A DNA stretch of 64,000 nucleotides from Acanthopleura granulata (GCA_016165875.1 JABBOT010000013.1:11221308-11285307), one strand, 5' to 3'. Positions 32,426 to 45,070 are shown, numbered from the stretch's first letter. The notes: generated from the sequence alone by a model not told the origin. Numbers and translations are program-made.

Positions 32426-32893
32426 ATCAGTATGGCCCATACAAACGTTATGTCTTTGTGCGTTTTAATGAGTATAGTGGATGGAGTCCGTATCCATATT
32501 TGTCATTTCTGTGCAAATTAATATTTGTCTTAAACACATAAATTTGAAATGACACAACATGATTTCAAAATGTTGAATTTCACACGAATCACCTGATCTG
32601 ATTTGTTCACAAACACTGGCGGTAGCGGACAAGGCTAAGAGTAGTACGAGTGAAATTATCGATACGGCATCAAAGAACATTGATTTTTTTTACTCTTTAC
32701 TATGCACGATACATGTTTATTCTTGTTTTAAATGTTGTAAGACACTTTTTACCTTGTATGAAAAGAGTTGACCTAAAACCCGAACTTAAATACGTTGAAA
32801 ATTGTTCGTTAACCAGAGCTAAATGAAGAAATCTAGGATAAATTACACCAAACCAGTTCAGTCGCAATAGTGTGAACTCTTCTTTATGCAAAA

Positions 32894-33089
32894 ACGCTGT
32901 GAGTTCAAGTCCAACTCATGCTGGCTTCCTCTCCGGCCGTACGTGGGTAGATCTGCCAGCAAACCTGCGGATGGTCGTGGATTTCCCCCGGGCTCTGCCC
33001 GGTTTCCCACCACCACAGGCCTGATGCTGGCCGCCGTATTATAAGTGATATTCTTGAATACGGCGTAAAACACCAATAAAATAAATAAA
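32894..33089 (+). mobile_element. SINE, 5'-truncated, with 13-bp target-site duplication
   Basis: TCTTTATGCAAAA occurs perfectly at 32881-32893 and 33090-33102. The insert begins inside the B-box region (ACGCTGTGAGTTC) and ends in the AAATA tail, so the tRNA-like head was never copied: a target-primed insertion that stopped early. Confidence 0.93.
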
Positions 33090-33329
33090 TCTTTATGCAA
33101 AACCAGTTCAAGTGATCTAGATCGATTAGCTTTTGTTAATAGAATCGGCTTTGACGGGCTTTGTCGTTTTAGATTTCAATCCCCAAAAAATGGAATGAAC
33201 ACTAAAGTATTGTTGAGGATGATAATATCTGTTATTAAAGTTTCCAATTACGACAAGAATGAATTCTACCGTCGTCCTTTAATTGCCGGAAACAATATGG
33301 TAATCAGACTAAAGCAAGTTTAGTTCGGG

Positions 33330-33930
33330 ACCCACCGGAGGTTTATCGGTCAAGTTGGGTATAAAGGGAATGACATTACAAGTGAAAAATGCATCCTCAT
33401 TATTCTTTAGTTCGGCACCCAGGCACAGCCCCGTAAAGGAGGGGTTGAATGTACTTTAAAGCTCACGTTATCGGTCACGGTTGAGTACGTGGATGAAACC
33501 TACTTCATACGTTCCTCATGACAATCTGACCACAAAACGTCAATTCGTAAATTTCCAGCTCCTGCTCCGTGTCAATAAAAACGGCCTAAATAACATCTAT
33601 TATGATTTTTATCGCTTACGTCACATGAAAGGAATTTTTTTGATAACCCAAATGTACCTTGAGATATACTAATTATGCAATTCTGATTTTGAAGTTCCAG
33701 CCCCATGCTTCAAGCCCCCTAAGAACGGGTTACAGGTCAATATTTGGGCTAAATTACCTCATAACAAAGGTATCGGTCACGACCGAGCGCGAGGATGAGA
33801 TAAATTTCATGCGTTCGTCACCACAAGCTTATCGCTATAAGCCAATTCCTAAGTTCCCAGATCATGCTCTATGTCACTTAACAAAGGCCTAATTACCGCT
33901 GATTATGGCGATAAGAACTTACGTTCCGCA
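33330..33930. repeat. Diverged direct duplication (33455-33615 and 33765-33925)
   Basis: Both copies share TATCGGTCACG, GATGAAACC/GATGAGAT, CATGCGTTC-like, GTCAATTC/GCCAATTC, CCAG.TC.TGCTC..TGTCA and GGCCTAA..A.C. Spacing is about 310 bp. Confidence 0.6.
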
Positions 33931-34045
33931 CTAGAAACACTGAGTAAAATCCGTGAACATACCTATTTGTATGAATACTACTTAATACTAGATATGTCCT
34001 CGGTTTGGATTTACGCTCTGGTTTGCTTTGTAACTTATTAGACAG

Positions 34046-34173
34046 GGTCTTCCAGCAACCTGCAGATGGTCGTGGGTTTTCCACCGGGCTCTGCCCAGTT
34101 TCCTTCCACCATAATGCTGGTCGCCGTCGTATAAGTGAAATATTCTTGGGTACGGCGTAACACACCAATGAAA

Positions 34174-34203
<30 letters not shown>
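34046..34203 (+). mobile_element. SINE, 5'-truncated
   Basis: Starts at GTCTTCCAGCAACCTGC and runs through the core to a long AAATA tail (34170-34203). Confidence 0.9.
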
Positions 34204-34204
<1 letters not shown>

Positions 34205-35830
34205 CTTTTATAGATAGTATTAAGAACGAACTGGAGACGCTCTAAGCTTAACGAGATAGGATTGCCCAGACCATACTCTAATGTGCCAGTATCTAATACT
34301 TGCCAGGTATGAATTAACAGTTTTATCTATCTATCAGACCAAAACTGTAATAGAATGGAGTGGCAAATAACGGAACCGTCTTTTCTGATATCTTTGATAA
34401 ATTGGTTTGAGTACAGGTGGTACTCTGAGGGAATTCATAACAACATTTCGACCAGACTGGTAGAGCTTAACGGCATTGTCTGGCAGATGCTGGAGGTTGT
34501 TGTGTAGTCCAGTTTCACTTCGGAGGGAGATGGGCACACTGATAAATATCGACTGGAGCCTCAGGTGATAAAAACCTGAAACCCTAAATCAGTTAGCTGA
34601 CTGGAAGACAAATGTTTAGGCCATATTGAAATATCCAGCTGTGACGTGTACAGTGCTCGTGAGGAGGCCTTGGATTTTGGATTGTACAAACTGTACTTAA
34701 TAAACCATTCTTTACTTTGTACAAATAAAAGTACTCATCAGATGAATATTCTTTTTTGCATATTTTTTTTATATCACAGGTATATCATTCGTTTAGAGGA
34801 TTAGTGTTAAGATTTTCCTACATGTCCTAATTGTAAAGATTACAACCCGTTTACATAGCATATTACCGGGAGGTCTTCTGTGAAAGGTAATAATGGCTTT
34901 AAATGCGCCCAAAACAATAGAATTACTGCCCTAGCTGATCTCCAGCCGGCTGCCTGGTAGGGCTCAGTGGGTAACGCCCTAGACGACGAACCCAACGCTG
35001 GCTGGGCTCAAGGCTACAACCTGGGAATTCACATCAGAGCGATATGACTCTCGAAATGGATTCTAGCTACACGGAAGCAAATGTACTGCCGTATCAATTT
35101 GACCCCGATTTATGACACTGATATCACTGGTCAGACTTCCGATTCTAAGTTTTCTTACGATGCTTTTCGTCACTCTTGTAGATTTAATTTAACACTGAAC
35201 TAGTGGCGAAGCTCTGACAGCTCGTAAAGGTTGTGACGTCATTCGGAGGAAGCTACCAAGTGTTAGCTGAAAAAATGCGTAAAACAGGCCTGAGTATCTG
35301 GCGATTTTAAGTACCATATTACTCAGATTAATGTAAACTTTTAAAATATTCTTTTACTGTCAATATAACAATGTATACAAGGGTAGCTAATTATGAATAT
35401 TAAATTTGGACATTGATCCTTTAAGACAGACCGGGAGAGTTCACCTTTAAAGCTTTCTAATTACCTCGATTCCTTCCTTGTGGTGCTTCCCTTGCCCTTC
35501 TGTAATTCAGGAATCACAGAGTTAGTTAACTACATGTAACTGCCATGCGCCTGCTAGAGAGACCATACATGTATGTGCTGACTGACTTTAACCGAGTTAG
35601 TGCAAATCCATGCCCTGCAACTCGACTATTGGAATTTATCGGACTTACGGTAGGGTGGTAGCCACGCCAAATTACTTTTGCTGAACTGAATCCACTGAAA
35701 TGCGTAAACCTACATGTGCTGTGAAATTCACAGCAGAAATTTACTATATACTCGTCCAGTATACTCTGCCCGACCACGAGCTTTGTGGCGCTGTTGATAA
35801 AGTTATGTGGAAGTCGAGAAAGTCAAATGC
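34204..35830. other. No gene identified
   Basis: Contains short open frames and a tRNA-like AGGGCTCAGTGGGTAACG near 34955, without a convincing gene or repeat. Confidence 0.45.
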
Positions 35831-36275
35831 GATGTCCCCTGCGGTCTGTAAAAGATGTCCTAACTTGGGGCTGTAAGGGATGTCTCCCTGTGGCTGGGAG
35901 GGATGTCCCGCTACGGGGTGTAAAGGATGTCCCGCTGGGTTTGTAAGGGATGTCCTACCTTGGGGCTTTAAGGGATGTACCCCTGTGGCTGTGAGGGACG
36001 TCCCCCTGGGGGCTGTAAAGGGATGCCCCTCCTGGGGTCTGTAAGGCTCGACCTCTCCCTGGCTTTGTAAGGGATGACCCCTCTGGGTGTTGTGAGGGAT
36101 GTCCTCCTGAAACTGTAACGGATGCCCTCCTGGGGGCTGCAGGCGATGCCCCACCTGGGGGTTGTAAGGGATCCCTCCGGGGCCGTAAGGGACGTTCCCC
36201 CTAGGGGCTGTAAGGGATGTCCCTCTAGGGCTGTAAGGGATGTGCTCCTGGGAACTGTAAGGGATGTCTCCCTAA
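35831..36275. repeat. Minisatellite, 23-26-bp unit, about 18 copies
   Basis: Consensus on the plus strand is close to GATGTCCCTCTGGGG followed by CTGTAAGG. Unit length varies (for example 23, 24, 25 and 26), so reading frame is not kept and the open frames across it are incidental. Purine/pyrimidine strand bias is strong, with C-rich first and G-rich second halves. Confidence 0.93.
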
Positions 36276-36869
36276 CAGTGGAAACGTCATGGATTTGTCA
36301 AGTGTTGACGTAACAGTTAAATCTCCAAGACTATCTACCACTCCGACATGTTCATAATCATAAAATACATACACAACCAAGGTTTCTCAGAATACCATAT
36401 CAAGACACACTTAACACTGTACTCGGTCTAATAACAGATTAAATCAGCTGGTCAGGGCTTAAAGTGCCCCTGACGCAGTTTTTCGAATACGAAAAGAGCA
36501 TTATCTGAAACAAGTTAAAACTAGCAGAATGCATTTATACTGGTTTTCTTTGATTAAGCTTCTTGGAGTGGATTTACTTAGATCAGGAAATGTAACTGTC
36601 ACCATTCACCGAGCGAACGACTGCCGTTTTGATGGGCCTAGGCTTATACATATTGTGATGCCATGAGATGTATGGTCATATTTAAATCATAAAATAATTC
36701 ATACATTTATTGATTTAAATTTAATGTTAAAAGGGTGCTCTATTCGTCAACCTGTTTTGAACTAAAAACGCAAATGTAGTTTGTTTCTTGTTTAATCCAC
36801 AATACGTTACCCACAATAGTGTCCACAATAGTGTTTCGAGACACTTGGCATGAGCGTTGGTCAGAGCAA
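36276..36869. other. No gene identified
   Basis: AT-rich sequence between the minisatellite and the LINE relic; nothing supportable seen. Confidence 0.45.
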
Positions 36870-38600
36870 TTACGGTTGTTATTTAAGACGATATCCAACT
36901 TCTCTCAGGATGTTTTTCGCAAATGACGGTTTTTAGTTTTTTGCTCCATCGGGTAAGTTCATTCAAGGCCTGTTGTATATACATCTCTGCTCTGTTCATA
37001 TTCTTAGCGCTGAACCCAATAGCTTAATCCCCAGCAAAAAAGGAAGAATTTATGCTTGGTTTGGGAACCGAAGGTAAATCATTGACGGCTACACTGAACA
37101 GTGTTGGGATAACATGCTCCCTTGTGGGGTGTCATTTTCAACAGAACTAGGTCGAGAAAAATCGGTAGCAATGCGGACCTGCATCACCAAACCAAGCATC
37201 CTACCTCCAATGCCAAAATCCTTCATCTTACTAACAGTCCACCTCTCCACAACAAATTATATGCCTTTTCGACATCAAGAAAGGCTACAAAGTTACTTTT
37301 TTTGCTTACAAGTGACCTTCTGATGGATATTTCAACAGAAACAACATGGTCTGTAGTACTTCAACCATTCCTAAAACCACTATGAAAGACAGAATATAGT
37401 TCGTATTTATTTAGAAACCCTTCAAGCCTTGATTTAATCATTTTTCCATGATCTTACAGAGCGCTGATGTGAGAGCAATCGGCCTACGTGAAGAAGCTAA
37501 AGATAAATTTTTGCCACTTTAGCACTGAGATGACAACAGCTTTTTTCCATGAAACCGTAATTTTCATATTTCACCATATGGTGTTAAAAAACAAAAGTAA
37601 TACATTTAAACTATTTTCGGGGAGGTGCTTAACCATGGAGTAACTAACCCCATCCTCCCTTGGGAAGGAATCCTTTGTACCACCAATGCTTGCTTAAGCT
37701 ACCATTAGGGAAAGCCTTGATTAATGACCATATCGTCAAACATGATGTTATTAAAACTCTATATCTCTTCCACCTGTTTCATATGGGTAATGAACTCCTC
37801 AGTATAATGACTAGAACCAGAGACAAATGAGAAGCTGTCAGTTAGCACATTGCACTTATCTACATTCGTAACGTGTAAAACACCATCTGCCACAACACTT
37901 GGCACACACACAGATTTTTTCTTCCCGTTTATGGCTCTTACCTGCTGCCATACATTCTTAATTGGTGTGTTGGGGGCATCCGTGCCTCAGTCGGTTAGCG
38001 CGCTATCGCAGCACAATAACCCCAAGCCTCTCACAAATGCGGTCGCTGTGAGTTCAAGACCAGCTCATGCTGGCTTCTACGTGGGAAGGTCTGCCACCAA
38101 CCTGCGGATGGTCGTGGGTTTCCCCCGGGCTCTGCCCGGCTTCCTCCCTCCATAATGCTGGCCTCCGCCGTGTAAGTGAAATTTTCTTGAGTACGGCCTA
38201 AAATACCAATCAAATAAATAAATTTATTGGTGTGTTACGATTTATGTTATGACAGGATTGACAGTGATCCTTCTGTTCCCCTTTAATGATCCTCTGAGCC
38301 TTTGCTTTGGTACTCTTAAACACAATGATATCCTTATGCAACCGTGTGTGCTGTGCTCTATTTTTAGCTTTATTCCTTTAATTGACAGCCTGTGAACATT
38401 CCTCTATCCACCACGAAACAGGTACCTTTCCTAGAATGTTACGAGAAGTTTTTGGAATAGCCTCACCAGCATATACAGTCTCTCCTGGCGCTTTCGTCGC
38501 CTTTCTCTGATCTCTGTCAATACTGACAGATCGCCCCCCCCCCTCCCGCTGCGCTTTCCACAAGTCTGTGTTGTCCTGTTCTCCCTCCTCCATGCTTATA
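36870..38600 (-). pseudogene. Non-LTR retrotransposon (LINE) reverse transcriptase relic
   Basis: Shifting minus-strand frames retain, from right to left: A-I-P-K-T-S and W-W-I-E-E-C near 38400-38460, an Arg/Lys-rich linker, P-S-V-V-A-D-G-V near 37880, G-F-R-N-G-C-S-T-T-D-H-V near 37360, F-L-D-V-E-K-A-Y at about 37260-37285 (palm motif A), T-P-Q-G-S near 37120, and Y-I-Q-Q-A-L-N-E-L-T-R-W near 36960. This order is that of Jockey/I/CR1-type LINE reverse transcriptases. The Y/F-A-D-D motif is eroded, and stops and frameshifts are many. A SINE is inserted at 37972-38225. Confidence 0.85.
37972..38225 (+). mobile_element. SINE, full length, inserted in the LINE relic
   Basis: ATTGGTGTGTT flanks it at 37961-37971 and 38226-38236, an 11-bp target duplication. 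Head (GCCTCAGTCGG, GCGCGCTATCGC), B-box-like GTGAGTTCAAGACC, core and a short AAATA tail are present. Confidence 0.93.
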
Positions 38601-38664
38601 GACTACGTAATAAAAAGTAGTAGTATCTCACGTGCAATGACAGGAGATGTTATTACAGCACAGT

Positions 38665-38665
<1 letters not shown>

Positions 38666-38696
<31 letters not shown>
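38666..38696. repeat. (AG)n microsatellite
   Basis: About 15 uninterrupted AG units. Confidence 0.97.
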
Positions 38697-38701
<5 letters not shown>

Positions 38702-39369
38702 TGTGGGGCGACTCAGGGTAAGGGAGGAACAACAGAAGCCCTAAAACACAGAGTGCTGAGTTACAATGCGATTACATAAATAAATACTGTAATAGAATTG
38801 CTGTAAAAATTTACCTATGAATGACATTTTTATCTGACAGCCTTGATGACTTGGATAATTGGAATAAAACCCCGTAAGGGTCGTTGTCTTTCTCGAGAGG
38901 TGAGTCAGGTGCCAGTCCGAACAAAAGTTAGCTCCCTTGTATTGTGCGGCTGTCAATCGCTGATTTGTGGGCACGATTATCTCACTCCTGTCGATCGGTC
39001 AATTTCCAGCCACCTTATGCTTGTGTGATATCCCGACCGTGAATATTGGAATGGTGGATCATTTCAGCATTAACATATTCACGAGGGCTGAAATCAACTA
39101 GCAATGTAGATCATATCAGAAGGTATAGGTATAGCGTTTTACTGTAAAACTGAGCACATATTTATGTGCCCCTAACTTCTATTAGAAACCACAAGAGTTT
39201 TATTTTCTATATGTGTCCCTGTTTTGCTTTTTGTAATCCATGCTGATTGGCAGAGTTGGCTACACATGCCTGTTACGTTTTCACGTCAAAGGCAGATATA
39301 GGTGCTGTAGTACGCATATATTCATATAAAACGTATACATATAGCCTACATGTACCGACCAAAGGATGT

Positions 39370-39615
39370 TTAGAAGTTAAAAGGAACATGTGACGTCACT
39401 GTGCTACAAAATGGCCCGAAACATCCACCGTAGCACTACAGTCATTTCCTTTTTAATCAGTCTAAACAAAATTTTCAAAATATAATGGAGGAAAATATAT
39501 TTGGAATCAGCAGGAAATGGCCTTTCAGATGATGCATATTTTGTGTAAATGTGGTTTGTTCTTTCAATTACTTGTACCACATGTATATTTTTAGCCTTGG
39601 ATTTGCCCATCGGTA
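39370..39615. repeat. Dispersed repeat, related to 62180-62420
   Basis: Shared order: GTGACGTCA, GGAAAATATATTTGG/GGGGAAAAAAATCCC region, CCTTTCAG.TG.ATGC, GTGTAAATGTGG/TTTGAATGTGG, TGTTCTTT and TTTGCCCATC. Highly diverged. Confidence 0.5.
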
Positions 39616-39659
39616 TTTACTTAGTATTTACCGTGCCACACTCGAACTTGCCCCCTCTG

Positions 39660-40715
39660 GCCGACGTGTCACCTAGATAACACACAGACGTCCAAATTTT
39701 TGTCCATACAGTCGGTTTATCGTCGATGACGGTTATTGGTCCCCTCGACGATGTTCAGGCGACGTCAAAGTCCTCACTATTACGGGATTTCCGATTTTTG
39801 TACTTTCCATGACGCCCAAACGGTGGCCAAAGAAGTATCGAAATGAGATAGCTACATACTTCCCATGTCAAGACATTCAACATTCAAAAGCATAAAATGG
39901 ACATCTAATTTCTACCCATAACACTACGTCCAGCCAGTGGCAAGCTAATGGTCAAAGAAGGAAGTCCGCAGACTGCCCTTACCAGAATGTCCTGCCGACG
40001 GCCAAAGATTAACCAAAACTGGACATCCATACATTGCACCTATCACGACGTCCATCGTACGGCCAAAGAATAACCCAAACTGGATATCTATAAACTGCGC
40101 CTGTGGCCAATAGATGATAAAAATTGGACATTCCTTTACTGTCCGTATCACAATGTCTAGTAAGCGGCAAGTTCTCAAACAAAGACGGACGTCCGCATAC
40201 TGCCCATATCAGGGCGTCCTGTCGACCACAAATTAATGTTCAGAAATGGACATCTATGTACTACCCCTGTTAAGATACTCAACCGATGGCCAATACTTGA
40301 CAAAAAATGGACATCCATTTACTGCCCGTATCAAGACATAAAACCAACGGAAAGAGTATCCAAAGATAGGCGTCCTCATACTACACCTATCAGGACGTCT
40401 TTATCGACGTCAAATTAATGATCACACATGGATATCCGTGTTTTGTTCCTACTATGAGACATGACAGAAATGAATATCTATTTACCTCCTACATCAAGAC
40501 TTGCAGAATACCGGAAACAAATGATCAGATATGGACATTTGAATATTGTCACTATCACGACCTCAAATCAAAGAGAAGTGATTAATTAAACGTAGACATG
40601 CATATAAGACGTCCATGCAGTCGATGGCCACACAGGCATATTGCAGTAAACGGCAAAATATGGACTTTCATATGCTGCCCATATAATAATTTCCAGCCGA
40701 CGTCAATAATTGATA
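39660..40715. repeat. Ancient satellite-like tandem array, about 60-bp unit
   Basis: Roughly 15 units share TGGACATCCAT.TACTGCCC, TATCACGACGTCC and GACGGCCAAAGAATGACCAAAA-like blocks. Clear unit starts occur near 40020, 40079, 40128, 40190, 40247 and 40307. Pairwise identity is low and several units are truncated, so homogenisation stopped long ago. Confidence 0.75.
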
Positions 40716-41223
40716 TATTAAAGAACACTTGTTAGCTGAATATATTGTTAGAAAAAAAAAGATTCAGATAGTATGTATGGTACCCTGGGATTATTGGCAT
40801 TTTGAATGAACAGTGACTTAGCATATCCGGCTGTAATCGGCGAGCAAGTTGCGTGAAGATTTAAAAGTTATATGGGTGTATGAGCTAGACTTACACTAGA
40901 GACAACCAAGTGAATCATGTAAATATCCCTGAAACAAGGTTTTTCGAATCTAAGGAACAGTCAAGCAGATTAAAATTATTGCCATCATCTGTTCAACAAT
41001 TCTCCCCAACTGAACCATTCCGATCATTATTGCCTCAAACTAAACAACATGACCTGAAATTTCTACCGGTGGGAGCTTATCATATTAATTCTCTATTAGA
41101 AATTGCTTTCTTACTGCAGTCTCTTTCAGCTAAGCGACACATACTAATATCGCCCGGAAAGTAGGCAAATATATCTTTCTTACGTTCCGTTTTCTGGTCG
41201 TTTAAGATATTTTCTAATGGGAC

Positions 41224-41927
41224 TGTAAGAGTACCGCTATGGGGGAGGAAAAATGATAAACAAATGACTTGTTTATCTCTCAGACAGCAACAGGCCTTAC
41301 ACAAGATCAAACAAAGAAACACGAAGACGCCTGAATACGTTCAATACATATATTTGAACAAAAAAAAACAAATAGTACAACTGACAATAATATACAAAAC
41401 AATACAGATAACAACAAAAAGTATATGGTCTCTTACTGGTGACAATGTCCAAATCCGGATGGAATATTCCGGCTTCGAAATGCAAGTCAGTCCACGTAAA
41501 TACAGAATCTACAGTTCTTGGGGATTCTCGAATCGAAGGGTGATAGTCCTGTAAGTGAAAAACAGCAGTCGGGGAGGTTCGCCTGACGCTGGTTTTATAC
41601 ATCCAACTCCCCGGCAAAGTGCAACTTTCCAAGGAGGACGGGTTGACAATAGCGTCCCTGATGTCGAGCTGGCGGTGTATGTTTCAGTCTTCGGAAATAT
41701 ACACAAAACCACCCTTAGGCTAAACTGTAAATTTACATAATCGCTGAAAGAGACAATGAGCGATACAAGCTCCAACCGAACGTCTCAAACAAAACGCAAG
41801 CTCAGGAAGTGCTACGTACAGAAAAATGGAGTATAAAATGACGAATGTCGAATGGCTTGAAAACCGATATCTCTAAATCCCACAAAATCCTTTCAAGTGG
41901 ACGAGAGTAAATATGACTGCTCCCAAA
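41224..41927 (-). repeat. Solo LTR-like repeat, copy 1 (704 bp)
   Basis: In minus sense it starts TTTGGGAGCAGTCAT and ends TCTTACA, matching the copy at 52002-52647, which starts TGTGAGAGC and ends CTTACA. A 5-bp duplication GGGAC flanks it (41219-41223 and 41928-41932), as LTR elements leave. No internal region is attached, consistent with LTR-LTR recombination. Confidence 0.7.
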
Positions 41928-41932
41928 GGGAC

Positions 41933-42995
41933 ATGAGTATAAGATTGCGAGCTATACAACTTCGTCGCTTATATTTCTAGACATAAGGAAAATTCTGGAT
42001 GGTTTGATCGCAAACATGTTTACAATATGGGTACATCTCTCCAGAATGTACGTTTTATTTAGAATGACACGAAACTGATAAACAGAGATGCCCTGAGAAC
42101 GCTCGACTGAATTACAATGCAGGTACCAACTTACACAGAAGGAAAAATCTAGGTCAGACACTGAACCTGTTAGTGCAAAAACAAATTAAAACACACAATG
42201 CAATATTTTTTCAAGCAGGGTTCGTAACGATACACAAACATGCATATGTTGGCACACAAAACACTCCTCGCTTAGTCCTTAAACAGCTTCTCGATAGTAT
42301 GCATTTTCAGTACTTTGTGCGTAAAGTGATATTGTGCTTAGCTGTCTCTGCAGACAAACGGATACCTCGATAGCATAATCAAATAATGACGGTGTGTAAG
42401 TAGTAAAGACAGTATTAAATTGTGGATGTAAAATGTATTGACACGACTGCCGCTAAAAAGCTTTCGTTTTAAAATGTCGGTAAATGTGACACTATCTTGT
42501 CTAAAGATTCCTGGCATTCAATCTGACTCATCGCGATGAATTTATGTTTCTTGATCATTAGCAAGACCAGGAAACAAATCTTTTTAACTTTGTTTTCTCC
42601 TGAGGAAAATAAAGTTGCAACAATGCTGTTTCCGTCAACCAATACAAATTCTACATCACAATGGTCCATGGAGTTGTTTGTAACTCATTTTCGTTTGTTT
42701 ACAAGATGACTTGGCACGCCCAACATTTATTATGGCGAATTTAAAAACTATAAACAAACAATTGAAGAAAATTAGATCTTTAACGGATACATGAAAATGA
42801 CATGATTGTTTAGATCTTGATTGTATCTAGTGTGATTGGAATTCGGTTTCTTTTCAATCAACTGGTGAAGAAGCAGCACTTGCTCATAAGATGGTGGTCA
42901 TGTAGTGGTGGGAACTTCTACAAGCAGTCCTCTTTATAGCGTGAGTATACGCCCGAGAGAAGTAACGTGGTGACATGTTGGACTTGTCACCTCAC
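41933..42995. other. No gene identified
   Basis: AT-rich sequence without supportable coding or repeats. Confidence 0.45.
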
Positions 42996-43072
42996 AGCGA
43001 CCGCATTGGTGGGAGGCTTCTGATTCATCACGCTACGCTAACGCACTAACTAACTCAGGCACGGAGGTCCTC
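42996..43072 (-). mobile_element. SINE head fragment
   Basis: Only the tRNA-like head in reverse orientation (CTCACAGCGACCGCATTGG, then GCTAACGCACTAACTAACTC). The core and tail are gone. Confidence 0.75.
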
Positions 43073-43227
43073 AAAAACGGCTTTTAGACTTTAAACGTAA
43101 TGGTTGAAAACTACCTGTCTCCGACCAGTATGATGACTTTATCTGTATGTTAGTCATAAGGGTGAAGTTCGTCCTGAACAAGCAAAATGCCGGCGCTTTA
43201 CCTCAGGCATTCCAGTTTTATCTCCCC

Positions 43228-43530
43228 ATCAAAATGACCACCCTCGATATAAAGCGAAAATTTCTTGAGTATAGTTTTATGTTATAAAGCACACACTTTT
43301 TTTTCTGTAATATACAAATTGATAATCTTGGGGGTCGTTATACTACAAAACGAACAGCTTAACCAAGTTCTTCTGTCCAATACTGCTTGCCTTTAATCCT
43401 GTACACGTAGATTAATTTCACAAATGGATGAATCTTCAGTAAGTTGCCAAAGGCTGTTGTTTCCCTAGATCATCCGGGTTTCTTCCACCCATCAAAATTA
43501 CTGCCATCGGTAAAAATTGCTCAGCATGGC
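43228..43530 (+). repeat. Two very old SINE-core traces
   Basis: TCTCCCCATCAAAATGACC...GATATAAAGCGAAAATTTCTTGAGTAT at 43228-43277, and CGGGTTTCTTCCACCCATCA near 43470, resemble the SINE core. Weak. Confidence 0.4.
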
Positions 43531-43720
43531 ATCAAACAACAACGAATCGGCCAGTCCTTCCTTGTATCGATATCGAGTTTAGGTGCTGTCCGTTTCCATC
43601 GATCGATTGATACAAGAGACTTTCATAGCAGAAACCTATCGCCACCTCATTCAGCGTGATGTTATTGTCCAAGAATGATTTGAACCGTGTTTCACCACTT
43701 ACGTCGTGCTGCACAATGAC

Positions 43721-43995
43721 AATGGGGGCCCTCTGTGGCTCAGTCGCTTAGCGCGCTAACGCAGCGCAATGACCGAAGCCTCCCACCAATGTGGTCGCTG
43801 TGAGTTCAAGCCCAGCTCATGCTTGCTTCCTCTCCTGCCGTATGTGGGAAGGTCTGCCAGCAACCTGCGGATGGTCGTGGGTTTCCCCCGGGCTGTGCCC
43901 GGTTTCCTCCCACCATAATGCTGGCTGCCGTCGGATAAGTGAAATATTCTTGAGAACGGCGTAAAACGCCAATCAAATAACTAACTAAATAAATA
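43721..43995 (+). mobile_element. SINE, full length, with target-site duplication
   Basis: ACAATGAC lies at 43713-43720 and 43996-44003. Head (CCCTCTGTGGCTCAGTCG), B-box-like GTGAGTTCAAGCCC, complete core and AAATA-type tail. Confidence 0.9.
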
Positions 43996-45070
43996 ACAAT
44001 GACCATGCTCTTATAGGTTTACAAGGTGTAATAGACGACAACATTCCAGAGATGCTTAAAAACCCTGCGACAATACACTCTAACTGGACCTACTTCGGCA
44101 AGTAGGTAACAAATTTCATCACCTCAGAAATGCCCTGAGGGGACACTGTCCCCTCCTCCACCAGATCACCCAAAATTATTTTTAAAAGTGCCACCTAAAC
44201 AGATCTAGAATAGAAAAATTCACCTGGTTTGTCAGAACTCAGGTTGGCTATGCGATGTGTCGTGGTCGCTGTGATGACGACATATTGTTAACAGGCGATT
44301 TGGGAGTGAATTGCATGTGACTGGGGATAAATCTTATTTGAGTCTTCTCTGCTGGCACTCTTTCACTCCATAACACAATATATCAGTATTTCCATGAATC
44401 GGTCAGGCCAACATTAAAGCAATGTTCGTTGCGGGTAACTCATTCCATCCGCTAAACTTGGTCCGACTGTGAGGATTGTTTTTCCTTTTCCGTAAGTCAA
44501 ACATTCCGGAACAGAACTCACTCCTCTGATTTATCGAAATTGGGCTCAGCTTTTCAGGTTTACTCTCCTTGGAGCAAGATGAAAAGCTTCTTCATTCAGT
44601 ACACACACTCGTCGTATTTTATCACATCGCCAGCGTTGGCTTTAGTGATGTACGAATAGCATTCATTAAGTGTAGTTTAGAGGAAGTGGGGTCAGAGAGC
44701 AGGGGGTCAACAAAAACCGACTGAGCGTTGGAACGTAAACAAAGCCGAGACGCATTGGTATGCCAATCGCAAATTTCCGAGCAGCTGTTGGCGGCCTGTG
44801 TAGTTCCAATACAGTTTGTGGAATATATCAATCACATCGGAGACCCATATGATCACTTGGAGTTTCTTTATTTGTTTTGAATTTTATGGCGCGGTGTCTG
44901 TACGGGGAAGGACATCTAAGAGGATGAACAATTATATGCAGTAGGTAATTGTTTAAGATTATTAACCATGCCGTCGTGGTGTAAATCATAAGCGGCAGAA
45001 TCTTCCGAACGCTATTTATACCTAATATATATAACAAGGTAACTTCAATGCCTGGTACATAAGTTATAAC
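43996..45070. other. No gene identified
   Basis: Unique-looking sequence with short open frames only. Confidence 0.45.

Noticed and set aside
34940..35030. tRNA-like GGGCTCAGTGGGTAACGCC with a following GGGCTCAAGGC
   Set aside because: The B box is poor and I could not pair an acceptor stem or anticodon arm; probably a worn SINE head or chance.
35744..36154. 136-codon frame rich in G-H-P-L-Q-P-Q repeats, resembling a structural protein
   Set aside because: It is the antisense of the 24-bp minisatellite; unit lengths vary by one or two bases, so no reading frame is conserved.
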